Source: Prototheca cutis
Lineage: Eukaryota; Chlorophyta; Trebouxiophyceae; Chlorellales; Chlorellaceae
DNA: 64,000 nucleotides
NCBI GenBank assembly: GCA_002897115.2
Contig: BCIH01000008.1
Coordinates: forward strand, 869,065 to 933,064
Direction: 5' to 3'
Shown: piece by piece, positions 22,335 to 36,332 of the stretch
Layout: each line of letters begins with the position of its first letter
Position numbering within the stretch: position 1 is the first letter of the stretch
Notes under the pieces: generated by a model
What the model was told of the DNA's origin: nothing
Databases searched by the model: none
What the model saw: only the letters and a program-made list of their open reading frames with translations
Position numbers and translations under genes: made by a program

Positions 22335-24324
22335 ATGTGTGCAGCTTTGACTCCCTTGGATCAGCCATCTTCGTATTCCCTGGTGGCAGGGACCGTGGGC
22401 ACAGACAACGCCCTGAGTGCCATTCTGTCTGGCTACGACTCCGAGGATGGATCCGAGGAGCAGGACCTGTCCAAACAGGTCAAAGAATTCTTGCTGGACT
22501 TGCAGGAACGGGGGCTCATCGACTCGACAGAGCTGCCCTTGGATCTTAGGGTTGGCAGCGGGCCTGTGGGTGAAGCCCAACAACCGCAGCGGGGTGAAGT
22601 CGTGCCAGCGCAGGAAGTTCAAGGCCCCAGTGGAACAGAACGACCAACACCAGAGGAGCTGGATGGATACAGTTCCATCCCGGCGGCCTGCGTTGCCGCT
22701 GCCGGGCCTGCTCTGGAGTCTGTGCCTCCGGTAAGCAAGCTCACACCGGAGTTCACACATTTGGCAGGTCCTGTTGCTGCTGCCCACATGGCTTTGCAAG
22801 TGTGCGCCTGGACGTATTGGATCATGGCGTGCGAGTCCCCAGGTCGTCAGCGCCCCTTCGACGCCACTGCTGCACACTGACAGGTATGCCGGCTGGCCAT
22901 CGAGGCGCAGACGCTGTCAGCGCTCCTGACACTGTTTGCCGTGAGCCAGGACGCGGCTGCCCGGGGCGCTGGGGGCTCGCTGGCAGTCGGGTGGTCTCTA
23001 GTGTCGCTGACGCTGCGTCGGGCGCTGCAGGAGGTCGAGGCGCAGGTGGCTGGTTGCCGGGGCCAGGATGGAGCTGTGGTGGCGATCGAGGGCGGGGGTA
23101 TCGAGGCGACGCCAGAAGATATTCAGTCACCTCAGGGGGTCGCTGACACCCCAGCATTCCTGCCGCCGCTGCCGCCCGATGATAGTGTGCCCGACCGAGC
23201 GCATGCTGCGATGCCAATGTTCACTGACCGGGAAGAAGAGGCCCAGCCGTCACAGCTGTCTTTCCCTGGCCCCGGCAATGCGCGGCCCGCATCGTCGATA
23301 GAAAGCGCGGAAATGGAGGACGTTTCCGATACCGAGGCTGCACCTGCACCACGACGTCCAGAGAGTAGTGCAGGGGGTGGCGGCAGCGCAGAAGACCTAC
23401 GGAATGGGTCTGCTGCAGACGGCAGCATTCCCGCCGACCAACGACCTCGAGTGAAAAAGAAACGACGGCAGGAAGCCCAGGCCATCTCGGGCCTGGGCCT
23501 CAGCCGCCGGAGGGGCGCGGACCAACTGGCACGGTGGCAGACGGCGCAGCGTGAGGCGCAGGAAGAAGAAAGGCAGGAGGAGGCGCGGGCGCTGGGCGGC
23601 GGCGCGGGGAGCGAGGTGGAGCGGGCCCGACAGGCTGAAGAATGGCGCCTGCAACAGCTCCGGACAGGCGCAGCCGACGGCAATGCCAACTTTGCGGTGG
23701 GTTAATTTTTTGGTGAAACAGGGCCAATATTTTGGTTGCGGTGGGTTGTGTGGCATTCCGTTTGCTCTTTTTTCTGTGTGTGTGGGGGGGGGTTCTGCTC
23801 GTCCCCAGATGCTACCCCCCTCGTATGATGACTGGAGGATGAAAGCAGTCTGGTCAACTGATGGCATCAAGCGTTAGCTTTTCAGAATAAGAGGACGAGT
23901 AATACTTGCCCCCAACGAGTGCAGCCGGTGGTGGGGGACTGGAGGGCACGTGCAAGGGCAAGGAAGCAGGAGTCGGTGCAGTCCGCGGGGACTCTGATGG
24001 AGCAGGAATCTGCAGCAGCGACTGCGCAGGCAGAACCAGAGCATGACCTGGCAGGAACCCAACCGCTGGTACTTCCTCCCGGCTGGCAAGCGATCGTGGA
24101 TCCAGCGTCCGGCGCCACGTACTATGCGAATCTTGAGACACGGGTGTGTGGCCATTCGGGAAGGGGGGGAGGGAGGTTGCTTGTTCTCTCGATGACACTT
24201 CCCACTGCCACAGGTAGCTCTGACCCTGGATGGATGTGGTGCCGGAAGGGCGGCCCTGGGGCGACTCGTGCCCAAGACAGTCGGGGCCCCGCTGTGTGCC
24301 TGTTGCCGTGCACGCACCTCATGA
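22335..24324 (+). CDS. WW-domain protein (FNBP4-like)
   Basis: Exons 22335-22730, 22884-23696, 23925-24143 and 24214-24324 join to about 512 residues. An acidic start (GYDSEDGSEEQDLSKQVKEF) is followed by a helical block, a basic segment VKKKRRQEA, a Glu/Arg-rich helix and a WW domain, LPPGWQAIVDPASGATYYANLET, split here as LPPGWQAIVD and SGATYYANLET. WW domains bind proline-rich ligands. The order acidic head, then WW, resembles formin-binding protein 4 and other splicing-associated WW proteins. The last exon is uncertain: as spliced, the second WW tryptophan is replaced by LTLDG, so either the domain is atypical or the final junction is wrong. The start codon could also be downstream of an unseen exon. 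Confidence 0.6.
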
Positions 24325-24852
24325 CCGGAGCGCAGACAATGCGAATGCCTGGAATCCTTACGTGATGGCCATGCATGCATGAACGGTTGCTGGAGGGATG
24401 CAGTATCCCAGTCCTTCCCTGCAAGGGTCCCTGGGACTCCTCATGACGTGCATGCCTCAAGCCAATGCGTCGTCCTGGAGGCCCATGCCAGCAACCCTGG
24501 CCGGTCCACCCAAGGACAGCTCAATACTCCTTGTCACCTTCTTTATACTGCTGTTGAGTGCAGGATACGAGGTGGGACCCCCCGGACGCTTGAGCTCCCA
24601 CCATGGAGGCCTTCCAATTTTGCTCTGCTGGAACCCTGGTTCCAGATAGGACCAGGATGCGAGACGGGATGTCGTGTCCGGGTGCGTGAACGAGAGACAG
24701 TGCACGCTGCAGCGCATTGCGAATGTTGTCAAGCACATTTAAGTAAGCGCGCGATACAGTGGGGACACAAAGGAAAGTATCGTTTGCTTTGACCTGACCT
24801 CGGTGCAACCTCCATGTCGACCGGGTGACGAGTGTCGCCGCAGCTCGAAACC
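24325..24852. other. Spacer between WW-protein and BET1-like genes
   Basis: About 530 bases. I see no supported gene, RNA or repeat. Confidence 0.45.
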
Positions 24853-25571
24853 ATGTCCGCCATGCCAGAGTATGGCGCCGGCTATGCGAGCAGGTAAGGA
24901 GGGTGTATACTATGCCGTTGGTGCTGCATTTTGAGCAACAGAACGGTCTGGATCACCTGGCACGCGGTCAATCCGGTTGCATCGCAGGCCGGGCTTGTCG
25001 TCCAGACAGCCGCTGTTTGGCTCGCACCCAGAGCATGTTCAAGTCTCGGTGGAGCCTGCCCTGGACTGGGACGATGAGATTGAGCAGCTGAGGGCTGGCG
25101 TGGGCCGCTTGAAAGAGGTGAGAAGTGGGTAGCGGTGCGTGGGCATGGAGCCGTGGGCGCCACGCTGGGGGCTTGTTGCTGATTTTGCTGGCCGCTGCCA
25201 CGTGCAGGTTTCCAATGCCATCCAGGAGGAGAACACCCTGACAAAGCAAGTCATGGACGGCTTGGTACGTCTCTGGGCGGCGGAGTCATTTGGGCGCAGC
25301 AGGGACTTGCAGTTGGCAGGACGGCAGAACGACACGGCAATAGTACAGGGTACTGCTTGATGAGTCTGTGCGATTTCCTGCCCTCCTCATGCAGGAGCAA
25401 GCCCTGGAGACGTCGGTGCAGTCGTTGAAACAGGCGTCTAGGAGGCTGCAAAAGGCAATGGGGCAAAGCAGGTCGAACCACGTCCTGTATGTCTTCCTGT
25501 TTGCATTCGCCATGCTTCTCATGGTCTACTTTTGGAGCAAGGTTTACCGGCTTCTAAAATGGATATTCTAG
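24853..25571 (+). CDS. BET1: BET1-like Qc-SNARE
   Basis: Exons 24853-24893, 24988-25117, 25208-25264 and 25395-25571 give 134 residues. After a short head comes DWDDEIEQLRAGVGRLKE and a heptad-patterned SNARE helix (about 42-103), then a C-terminal membrane anchor (VLYVFLFAFAMLLMVYFW, about 108-125) and a short basic luminal tail. This tail-anchored layout and length (130-150 residues) fit BET1/SFT1 SNAREs, which act in ER-Golgi and intra-Golgi vesicle fusion. The zero-layer glutamine sits in the central helix near VMDGL/EQAL, which spans the 25264/25395 junction. All four junctions are in phase. Confidence 0.85.
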
Positions 25572-26115
25572 GAGCAGAGCTTTATTTCATTGATCCCTGT
25601 GTGTGGCACACATGCTGCGGGGCCCCTCTGGCCGGAAGCCCGCTCCACGTGGGCTGCGTGCCTGGCCCATGGTGCACAAAACGCGCACTGTTTTCACACT
25701 GGTTGTGTTTTTCATTTGTCAAAAAACAAAATAGAAAGCACTCTGGGTAGATGTGGGTGGCGAGTTCGCTGTCTTGGAAAGGGTGCCCCAACCCCTTACC
25801 TGTGGGTATTGCCTCTGTGGGCCGGAGGCCACATCGCAGGGGACTGGGCAGAACTTCCATCCACACCGGTACGGAATGTGCGCATCTGCTTGCTGAACAG
25901 ACCGTGTTGACGGACCTGCATTTTATTTCGATCACGCTGTTTTGCAGCATTAGATTTGCGCAGGGCGCCGTTTGCCTGAAAGTGCCTGCGTGCCTGGACG
26001 GGTGATGGCGAGGAGCTCTCGGTAGACCTCGTGCGGGCGCAGCGCCTACAGGGCCCACGTTTCCGCGGAGAATCCCTCGTGTGCATTTGACCCATTTGAG
26101 CCAAGACTCGGCACC
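25572..26115. other. Spacer and CDC5 upstream region
   Basis: About 540 bases holding the BET1-like 3' UTR and presumed CDC5 promoter. The 246-residue minus frame over it has no recognisable domain and is rejected. Confidence 0.5.
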
Positions 26116-29144
<3,029 letters not shown>

Positions 29145-29424
29145 GCTCACTTGGAAACAGAGGGCGGAGAGCCAATGATCGGCGGCTGAAACGGGCTGCC
29201 TGGGGCGTTCTGTTCTTGGTGTAGTCAATCAAGAGGTGCAGTACCAGTACTGACATGAGAATTCAGGAATGTTGCAGTGTCTGTGTGCGCGCAAGAGGGA
29301 TGGGAGGGTCCCTCGGTCGGGCAGGAGGAGTACGATGGGCGAGAATGGCTCGGCCGGTACGGGTTTGCGCCATTATCCGAAACTCGCCTCCAGGCCCTTC
29401 CGTGCAGCACCCCCCTGTATGACT

Positions 29425-30505
29425 GCACGAGGATGTTTATTCAGCACCAAAAGTCCAGTCTCAGAACAGGGCGGGGCCAGGAAGGAGCGCGGCCGTGGGC
29501 AATCGTCTTTTAACCTTGGGGAACTGCGCGGCTACGGAGGACGGGGTCGCCCCAAACCGCGCGTGCAGGCCCTCACAGCGCCTGTCAACTCCAGAAATCG
29601 AGATGATGAAAGGGGCGATTTGAGGGGGTGCAGATGGGAGTTGTAATCCTGCAATTATGTCGCTTTCTCTGCCGGCGGCCCTTGGCAGTCTTCAAACGCG
29701 CCGACACCAAGCTCCTTGAGATCGGCAAGGCCTTGGGGGTCATGCCCTGTTGTGCCCCAGAGCAGGTGCTGTGTGGGCTGATTCCACAAGAAAATCTCGT
29801 CTTATGCATCCATATCATGATTCAATTGCCCATTGTTTTGTCGAATCAAGGGGAGTACTGTGCAGACAAAGGCAGGTCAATCTATCTAGGGATCAGATTC
29901 ACGTCCAGCAACGGGCAATGCCGTGACCACTGTTTTCTGGACCTCTGCAGCTGCATCTGGCCTCGCTGTGGTCCTCCACCTGTACTTCTGGCGACTGAGA
30001 GTTCCCGCCACCCGATCTTCCGCTTCTTGGATCCAGATCCTGAGTTGGGAGGCATTTTAGCCCAGAGCCCTTCTTCTTCCAGCTCCGCCGCCCACTTGTT
30101 GACGGATTCCGGGGAGCGGGTGCTCAGCACTTTGCGAGTGAATCGAAGAAGGTAATCCTTCGGTGTGCCTGGGTGCTTTAGCATAAAACGCTGCACCATG
30201 CTGTTGAGGACAGAGTCTTCCGTAGGGTGCCGAAAAACCGGGGTTGAAGGCCCAGCATCATCCCCACTTTGGGATGCCACGTTCGGGGTCAGCAAGACCA
30301 GCTGGCTGTCCACAGCAGTCTGCCGGGATCTGGCACCATGGAGGTCTCATGGTGTACCCTGCTCAGCACAGCAAGGGTTGGGCCGCCGCTGCCGGCGGCT
30401 GACCCAACAGCCATCTGCCGGCTGGCTCAGATCGTGCCAGTCGTCCATGTGCTGGGCGTCATCGTCGGGCTGAGGAGCCGTGGTGGCTGGTGTTGGTTGA
30501 CATCC
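29425..30505 (-). repeat. Dispersed repeat family, copy B
   Basis: The minus strand matches copy A (11320-12060) in two pieces: 30505-29915 (TTAPQPDDDAQHMDDW through VDSQLVLLTP to GSGSKKRKIGWRE) and 29585-29425 (the shared tail with AATAAA). The frame from VDSQLVLLTP to the KRKIGWRE block is intact here, unlike in copy A. The two matching pieces are separated by about 330 bases absent from copy A. There is no recognisable catalytic domain. The block abuts a Fanzor-like relic on the other strand. Confidence 0.65.
29586..29914. other. About 330-base block interrupting repeat copy B
   Basis: Copy A runs continuously from ...CATTGCC to GGGGCCTACACGCGCGG, whereas copy B carries this extra segment at the same place. 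It may be a nested insertion in B, a deletion in A, or an exchanged intron. I see no terminal inverted repeats or clear target duplication. A short minus-strand frame (29818-29585) has no known domain. Confidence 0.45.
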
Positions 30506-30871
30506 GCAGTCAAAAAAACGCCTTCTCCTCATCCTGCGTTGAAGTCGGACCACAGGAATGGATAATGCAGCCACTGTATCAGTCTGGTCGATGTGCCAGC
30601 TGTTGCAGGGCCGGGGACAGCCACCCGGTCGGCACTGGGCCGTCCCGCACGACGCACTGCCGCCGCGTGAGCACAACCTCGAAGGGAGGGCTGCATCGGC
30701 GGCTGCCCTGGGACGTGCATACCGCAGGGGTGGCGTTGAGGTGGCCGAGCACGCGCAAGAGGCATGCCTCCGTGATGCGGCGCGGGTCGGAAGAGAAGAC
30801 ACCCACCCAGGGGGCACGCCGGCATCAAGCGCAACAGGTGCTCCAGGCCGGGGTGAGGCCGGTGGACGTGA

Positions 30872-31156
30872 TGCCCCGCGGTTGACAGTGGCCTGCCCAG
30901 CAGCACCGCCCGGAACAAGTATGCCATCCTCAAATGCCAGAGGTGTGGCGTGGTGTGGAAACGCGACGTCAATGCCGCGCGCAACATCCGTCACCTGGGG
31001 GAGAGACTGGTCCTGACCGGCAAAAGGCCGCCGCCTTCTGACCGCAAAACCAAGCTCGGCCCCCTTGCACATCCTCTGCCTCCCAGGCGCTCCACCTGGT
31101 ATGATTTCATCACCAAGATACTCCGCAGGCTCTGCGCCGCGGATCAGCACCATTGA
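30872..31156 (+). mobile_element. Fanzor/TnpB-like nuclease C-terminal relic 2
   Basis: After an in-frame stop at 30869-30871 the plus strand reads AVDSGLPSS...ILKCQRCGVVWKRDVNAARNI, then a basic tail to a stop at 31154-31156. C-x2-C-x5-W-x-RDVNAARNI is a very good match to the TnpB/Fanzor zinc-ribbon half and RuvC-III motif (catalytic Asp in RDVNAARN). The first cysteine pair and the RuvC-I and II regions are not found upstream. The 350 bases before it are GC-rich frames of no clear identity, so the gene is truncated or decayed. It differs in sequence from the relics at 19686 and 54415 and probably came from a different element. Confidence 0.6.
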
Positions 31157-31364
31157 ACGCGTGCTGTGAGGACAACCCTCGAGGATCTCTTGTGGGGTGC
31201 GCCCCCAGCTTTGCCTGTCACGTGACCCGCAAGGGTGTCCCCGGCCTTGCCGGACCAGAGCACCAATACACCACGCACAGGGCCTCTTTGTTCGCTAGGC
31301 CCGACCACCCTCCAAGACTGACATTGAAACCCATTTCTAGCCCGACACAGCCAGCCATTCCGGC

Positions 31365-34103
31365 ATGGCGCCTCAGACGAGCAAGGCACAGGCGGGCGCC
31401 GGCGACGCCGGGAGCGGCAAGAAGGCCGGTGCTGGTCCGTCCCGGAAGCTGGTAGACACAATCAGGGAGGCGACGGGAGCATCAGAGGAGGATGTGACGG
31501 CAATGCTGGCAGAGTGCGGAGGGGACGCAGACGAAGCCACGGCACGACTGATCGAGAGTGCGTCGGCGTGGTTAGCTGCCTGTGGCGGTGACGATGCTGC
31601 ATGTACGGCACACTAACATGTAGCCATGCCCAAATGCAGATCCCTTTTGCCCGGTTGTGAACAAGAAGCAGCTGCGCAAGGAGGTGCGTGCCGACGGCAG
31701 GGGGGGTGCATGGGGCCCCAGCGCGCCGTCGGTATTCGTGGGCAGTCGCGCAGCGCATGATCATGGCCGATTCTGCGAGCATTGTGTCTGCATTGTCATT
31801 GAGCTTGGTTTGTGGATCGTTGCAGAGGGCGCCGCAGCAAGCACCCAAGCGGGACGACCGTCGGGAGGGCCGTCGCGAGGGCCGCCGAGATGGGCCCTTT
31901 GGTGGCCGCGGCGATGGCAAGGGCAGGGGAGCGGGCGGCCGGGGCGGTCGTGGCCCGAAGCGGGAGCAGGCGGAGGCGGTACCAAAGGATGAGACCCTGA
32001 CGGGGGCCACTCCCGCAGCAGAGGGCGAGGTTGCCGAGCCCAGCAGCTCTGCCCTCCCGCAGCCCACAGCAGACGCCGACACCGCAGCACCGGCTTCCAG
32101 CAGCACGCAAACAGTACCCCCACAGACACGTCCCGCCATCACAACGTATGTTGAGGTGATGTTTTGGGGTTGGCATGCGTGGCGACGCGTAGTTGGACGA
32201 TGCAATGCAGCCGGCATTGGGCGCGGGCTATGTGGGATGACTTCGTGTGCCCGGTCGCCCTGCAGCCAGTGCCGGGTGGTGCGATCGATGAATGTTGCCG
32301 AGATATGTGTGGACGGATGCTTGGCATGTAGCGGTCATGGAATGTGCCACGCATGCGGCATGCTTGCTTGCATCCAGAGTGGGACCCGGCCATCTGCCAC
32401 TGGCCCTGGCCCTCTGCGTCTCCTGCACCTACACACCCAGCTCAGCTTCTGTCCCCCTCCCTGCCAAAAAATGAACCACAGACCGGTCGTCGCAAAGCAG
32501 AGTGCCAACGGCGCCACCGCCGCCAAGCCCAGCTCCACGTGGACGCCCTCGACAGTGCCCATGCGCCCCGTGACCGGTGGGTACGCGGACCTCTTCCGCA
32601 AGCCGACGCCCGCCCGCCAGCCGGCAGCGGCCAAGGCCGCTCCCGCGGCACCTGCTGCAGCGGAGCCCGAGGCGACCGAGCCGGCTGCAGCAGTTTCGGT
32701 CGAGCCGGTGGCGGCCGCACCTGAGGTTGCCGCCGCGCCCGCAGAGCCGCAGCATGTTGCCGAGGCCCCCGCCGCTCCTGAGCCAGCGGCCGCACCTGCC
32801 GCGCCGCCGGCGCCCTCGGCTGCGCTGGCCTGGGGCGGCGCCGGCTCCGTGCCGGCCCCCGGCGCCACACCCTCCGTGCCGGCCGCCCCGACGGCCAGCC
32901 CCGCCGTGCCCACGACCTCGGCGGCCCCGCAGCAGCTGCATGTGCCCCAGGGCCTGCTGGGTGGCCTGGCCGCTGGCGCTGAGGCCGCGCCCGCCGCGCC
33001 TGCCGCGACCGCAGCAGTGCCTACTGCTGCTCCCGCCCCCGGCCCCGCCGCCGCCGACATGACTGCGGCGCTGGGTCTTCAGTTTGGGCAGTTTGGCATC
33101 GGCGCACAGGGCGCCGAGTTTGGTGCTGGCTTTGGCGCAGCGACCGGGTACGAGCCCGAGCCCACGGGTGCCGATGCCGCGGCTGCGGCCGCCTCGGCGC
33201 CCGGCGCGGGTGTGGGCGCTGCGGGCCACTACGCCGCGGCTCAGGACTACGGCGCATACGGCGCTGACCCGATGGCCGCCGCCGCGGCCGCGCAGTATGC
33301 GGGCTACGGCGGTTACGCCGGCCTGGGTGGCAAGCCCGGCCTGCCCGCGGGCATCGGCGGGTACGCCGGCTACGGCGCTGGCGTGCCTGGCGCTGTAGCG
33401 GGCCGCGCGGCAGGGAAGCCAGAGGCCGCGGGCGTGCCCTACGGCGGCGCGACCGCCACGCAGCAGTATGCCGCGCAGCAGTACGGCGGAGCCGGCGCTG
33501 CGGGCGCGGCCCAGGCAGGGCCCTACGCGGGCGCGGGGCTGCAGGGCGCCGGCCAGTACGGCGCAACGGGTGCCGGCGGCCAGTACGGCACAGGCGCCGG
33601 CCAGGGCGCTGGCGCGGGTGGTGTGCCCCAGTTGCCCTACGGCTACGGTGGCTACGGCATGCCACAGTGCGTTTATTATTCCCGGGTGGTTTGGTTATTG
33701 TTGCTGTCATATTTTAGGGGTTAGCGTATCACTGACTCGCCCGGGATGATGCCTTGCAGTCCCTGTTGTGTCGTAGCTCGTTGACCCCCGCCTCCAAAAG
33801 CAATGTCTATGCAGGTTCCCGTACGTGCCGCAGCCCTACGGCTACGCCATGCCCAGCATGCCCTACTACGCCCAGGGCAGCGGTTACCCGCCTGCCAGCA
33901 CGGCCGGCAGCTATGGCAAGTACCCGCACGCCGGGGGTGGCGCCGGCTACGACGAGCCGGCGGCCCAGGCGGCTGGGTACAGCACGCAGGGCGCACGCAA
34001 GGCCGACCGCCTGGCCGGCCGCGGCGACGCCGGACAGCTGTACGGCGCCGGCGGCGCTGGCTACGCGCAGTACCAGGGCCAGTACGACCAGGCCCACCGC
34101 TGA
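31365..34103 (+). CDS. GBF-interacting protein 1-like (DUF1296) RGG/Ala-rich protein
   Basis: Exons 31365-31557, 31640-31683, 31826-32145, 32482-33666 and 33815-34103 give 676 residues. The UBA-like N-terminus (about 24-85: KLVDTIREATGASEEDVTAM, then ENPFCPVVNKKQLRKE across the first junction) matches the plant GIP1 N-terminal domain. It is followed by an Arg/Gly-rich patch (REGRREGRRDGPFGGRGDGK), STWTPSTVPMRPVTGGYADL, an Ala/Pro linker, and a long Tyr/Gly/Gln-rich low-complexity tail with many QYG and YGGYG units. In plants GIP1 assists G-box-binding bZIP factors. The RGG and Tyr/Gly tail suggests RNA binding or condensate formation, which is inference. Intron 32146-32481 is 336 bases and open in frame; I treat it as an intron because its translation is Cys-rich and unlike the flanks. 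Confidence 0.8.
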
Positions 34104-34889
34104 ACACTGGCCTACAGTGGGCTTGCCGGAGCGGGGCTGGCAGGGGGGGAAGGCCTTCCCGCACTTCAACACCTGCGCCGGGCCATCATTGCACCTCGGC
34201 CCGGCAACCCGGAGCCCAGCATAAAAAAACCCCTGCTGCTGCATGATGCCATGCTGTGACTTATATCTCTGTCTGTTCCGCACATGCACAGTGAATGGCG
34301 CTCGCACGTTTCCATGGTTTGCGGGTGTAAGGAGCCGACTGCAAGTCCCCTCGCTCTGGGAGGTACCCCGGGCGGCCAGGTGGCAAACAAACTGCCGGAC
34401 ACGTCGCCGATGTTATGTCGGCCGCTGCGCGGGGGGCATGATCACGTTCCATAGCAATTCCAATTGGATGATCTAAGCTCCATCATGAAGATTGTATGTT
34501 GACATGAGGTCGGTGCACGCTTGCGATGGGATCTGGGCAAACTGCGGCACCTCCGGATCACCGTTGGAAGACCTAGCACGCGCAACGACTCCTCCGGCTG
34601 GAGTTGCCCGCAGTGGCGCGCAGGGGAACGCCCTCCTTCGACTAATAGAAAGTAGATACAGTCCATGAATCTGTTGTTGCAGATGGGTGCAGGCAAAGCA
34701 AGGTAACGGTTCGGTAGCAGGAACAAGAACCCCTGGAGGCCGGTGTGTGTGCGCGCTGACGTGAACATCCCGCCAACTGCCCGAGGATTCGGGTACAAAA
34801 ACAGACGACCGTTAGGGGCGAGCGACAGATATCGCTTTCATTTTACTCTGCAGTTTTGCCGGATCGTCGCAAAAAACTGTTCTAAAACG
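34104..34889. other. Spacer before the CHRD gene array
   Basis: About 790 bases between the GIP1-like stop and the first CHRD-domain start. I see no other gene; the last 100 bases are probably the 5' UTR and promoter of the first paralogue. Confidence 0.5.
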
Positions 34890-35646
34890 ATGAAGACAGC
34901 AATTATCTTCGCCGCCCTGGTCGGCCTGGCGAGCGTGGCCAGCGCTGCTGCGATCCCCAAGCCGAACTGGGATGCTGAGGCCCTGGCCGTCGGCTCCAAG
35001 CAGGTGCCGCCGCTCAATGTCACCATGTACGCCAAGCTGAAGCTGGTGGTCGCCAAGGACTTGAAGAAGATCAACTGGGAGCTCGCCGTGGCTGACGCCG
35101 TGAATCTGACGATGGCTCACATCCACCTGGTATGTTCGTTGGCGACCCGGGGCGCGTCGTCCGTTGGGGTCGCCACTCCTCGCCTCCTCTTGCGACACAT
35201 TGATCATGGGACCGCGCGCATCATCATGGCATATTTCTGACGCCACGTGCCTCGATCGGCTGTGCAGGGTTCCGCCGCTGTGAACGGGCCCCCCGTCGTG
35301 CCCATCCTGCCGGCTGGCGTTCCCTTCCCCGACAACGGCACCCTCCCGATGATGAAGCCCGCCTACACGGGCAAGCTCCACCTCTGGAAGGGCAGCTTCA
35401 ACTCCAGCGACATCATTGCTCCCATTGAGGGCTTCTCCATCGAGGACATGGTTGCTCTGTTCCACACTGAGACTACCTACGTGAGTGCGGCTAGGGAACA
35501 AGAGGGCACGGGTTTGATGCACGTGTGGCATCGCATGCAGACGAGAGATCTTAATCTTGACCAATCCTCAATGAACTTCCCAGGTGAACCTGCACACCAC
35601 GGAGTACCCTGCTGGTGCTATCCGTGGTCAGATCCACCTGATCTAA
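34890..35646 (+). CDS. Secreted CHRD-domain protein, paralogue 1
   Basis: Exons 34890-35129, 35268-35480 and 35584-35646 give 171 residues. A cleavable signal peptide (MKTAIIFAALVGLASVASAA) is followed by one CHRD domain, whose signatures are the central MAHIHL and the C-terminal VNLHTTEYPAGAIRGQIHL. CHRD domains occur in chordin and in many bacterial and algal extracellular proteins; biochemical function is mostly unknown. Both introns are phase 0 and fall at HIHL|G and at Y|VN, as in the two paralogues downstream. A TGTAA lies at 35775-35779. It lacks the acidic run seen in paralogue 2. Confidence 0.88.
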
Positions 35647-36332
35647 ATCTCTCTGCCGATCTGGGTGGACCTTCTTCGAGCCATACTGTATGGTGCACTG
35701 GAAATCATGATGCATGTGCCCACAACCTTCCATCAAACCTGCAATGAGTGAGGTTTGCATCTGCAAATTTTGCCTGTAACAAGCTTACATACATGATGAA
35801 CATCAGGGGGAAAATGGACCCTGGGCTGAGTGTGTGGCTGCCATTGGACGCATCCCCAGGACCCGATCGCTGGCAGTGGGTCGGAAGCTCGCAGCGCCTC
35901 CAGATCCAGCTGGTCCCTACCCACCACTCTATGTCTTAATATGTCCCCGATTGGGTGCATCCTAAGATGTGTAGGTTATGGCGTTGGAATGTCATGTGCA
36001 CAACCCTGGCCCAGGCGCAACGTCAGCAGGACGACGACGCACGCTTTGGTTGTCATGCCCCCCGAGCCGGCGGGCACTCCGCCGCTCAGGAGTATCGCTG
36101 CAACCGTACGCATGAACGCAACAGCACAGCACGAAACGTCTGCGGGTGGTGCCTGGGCCGTCTCTTGTGCGTATTCGAGGTCGAGATGATGCCCGCATTG
36201 ATCTCTCATCCAATTTACCTTGAACCGATCGAGCGGGGAAGAAGGGGTCGTACACATCAAGACCAACAAGGACCTTTCGGATATCATTTGTCTTTCAATT
36301 GTTTCACAGAAATTGACCTGAACCGTACCAAA
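35647..36332. other. Spacer between CHRD paralogues 1 and 2
   Basis: 3' UTR of paralogue 1 with TGTAA at 35775-35779, then the upstream region of paralogue 2. No other gene is seen. Confidence 0.5.

Noticed and set aside
32146..32481. Cys-rich open segment in the GIP1-like gene as coding
   Set aside because: Composition differs sharply from the flanking Ala/Pro/Gly sequence, and a phase-2 GT-AG pair removes it cleanly.
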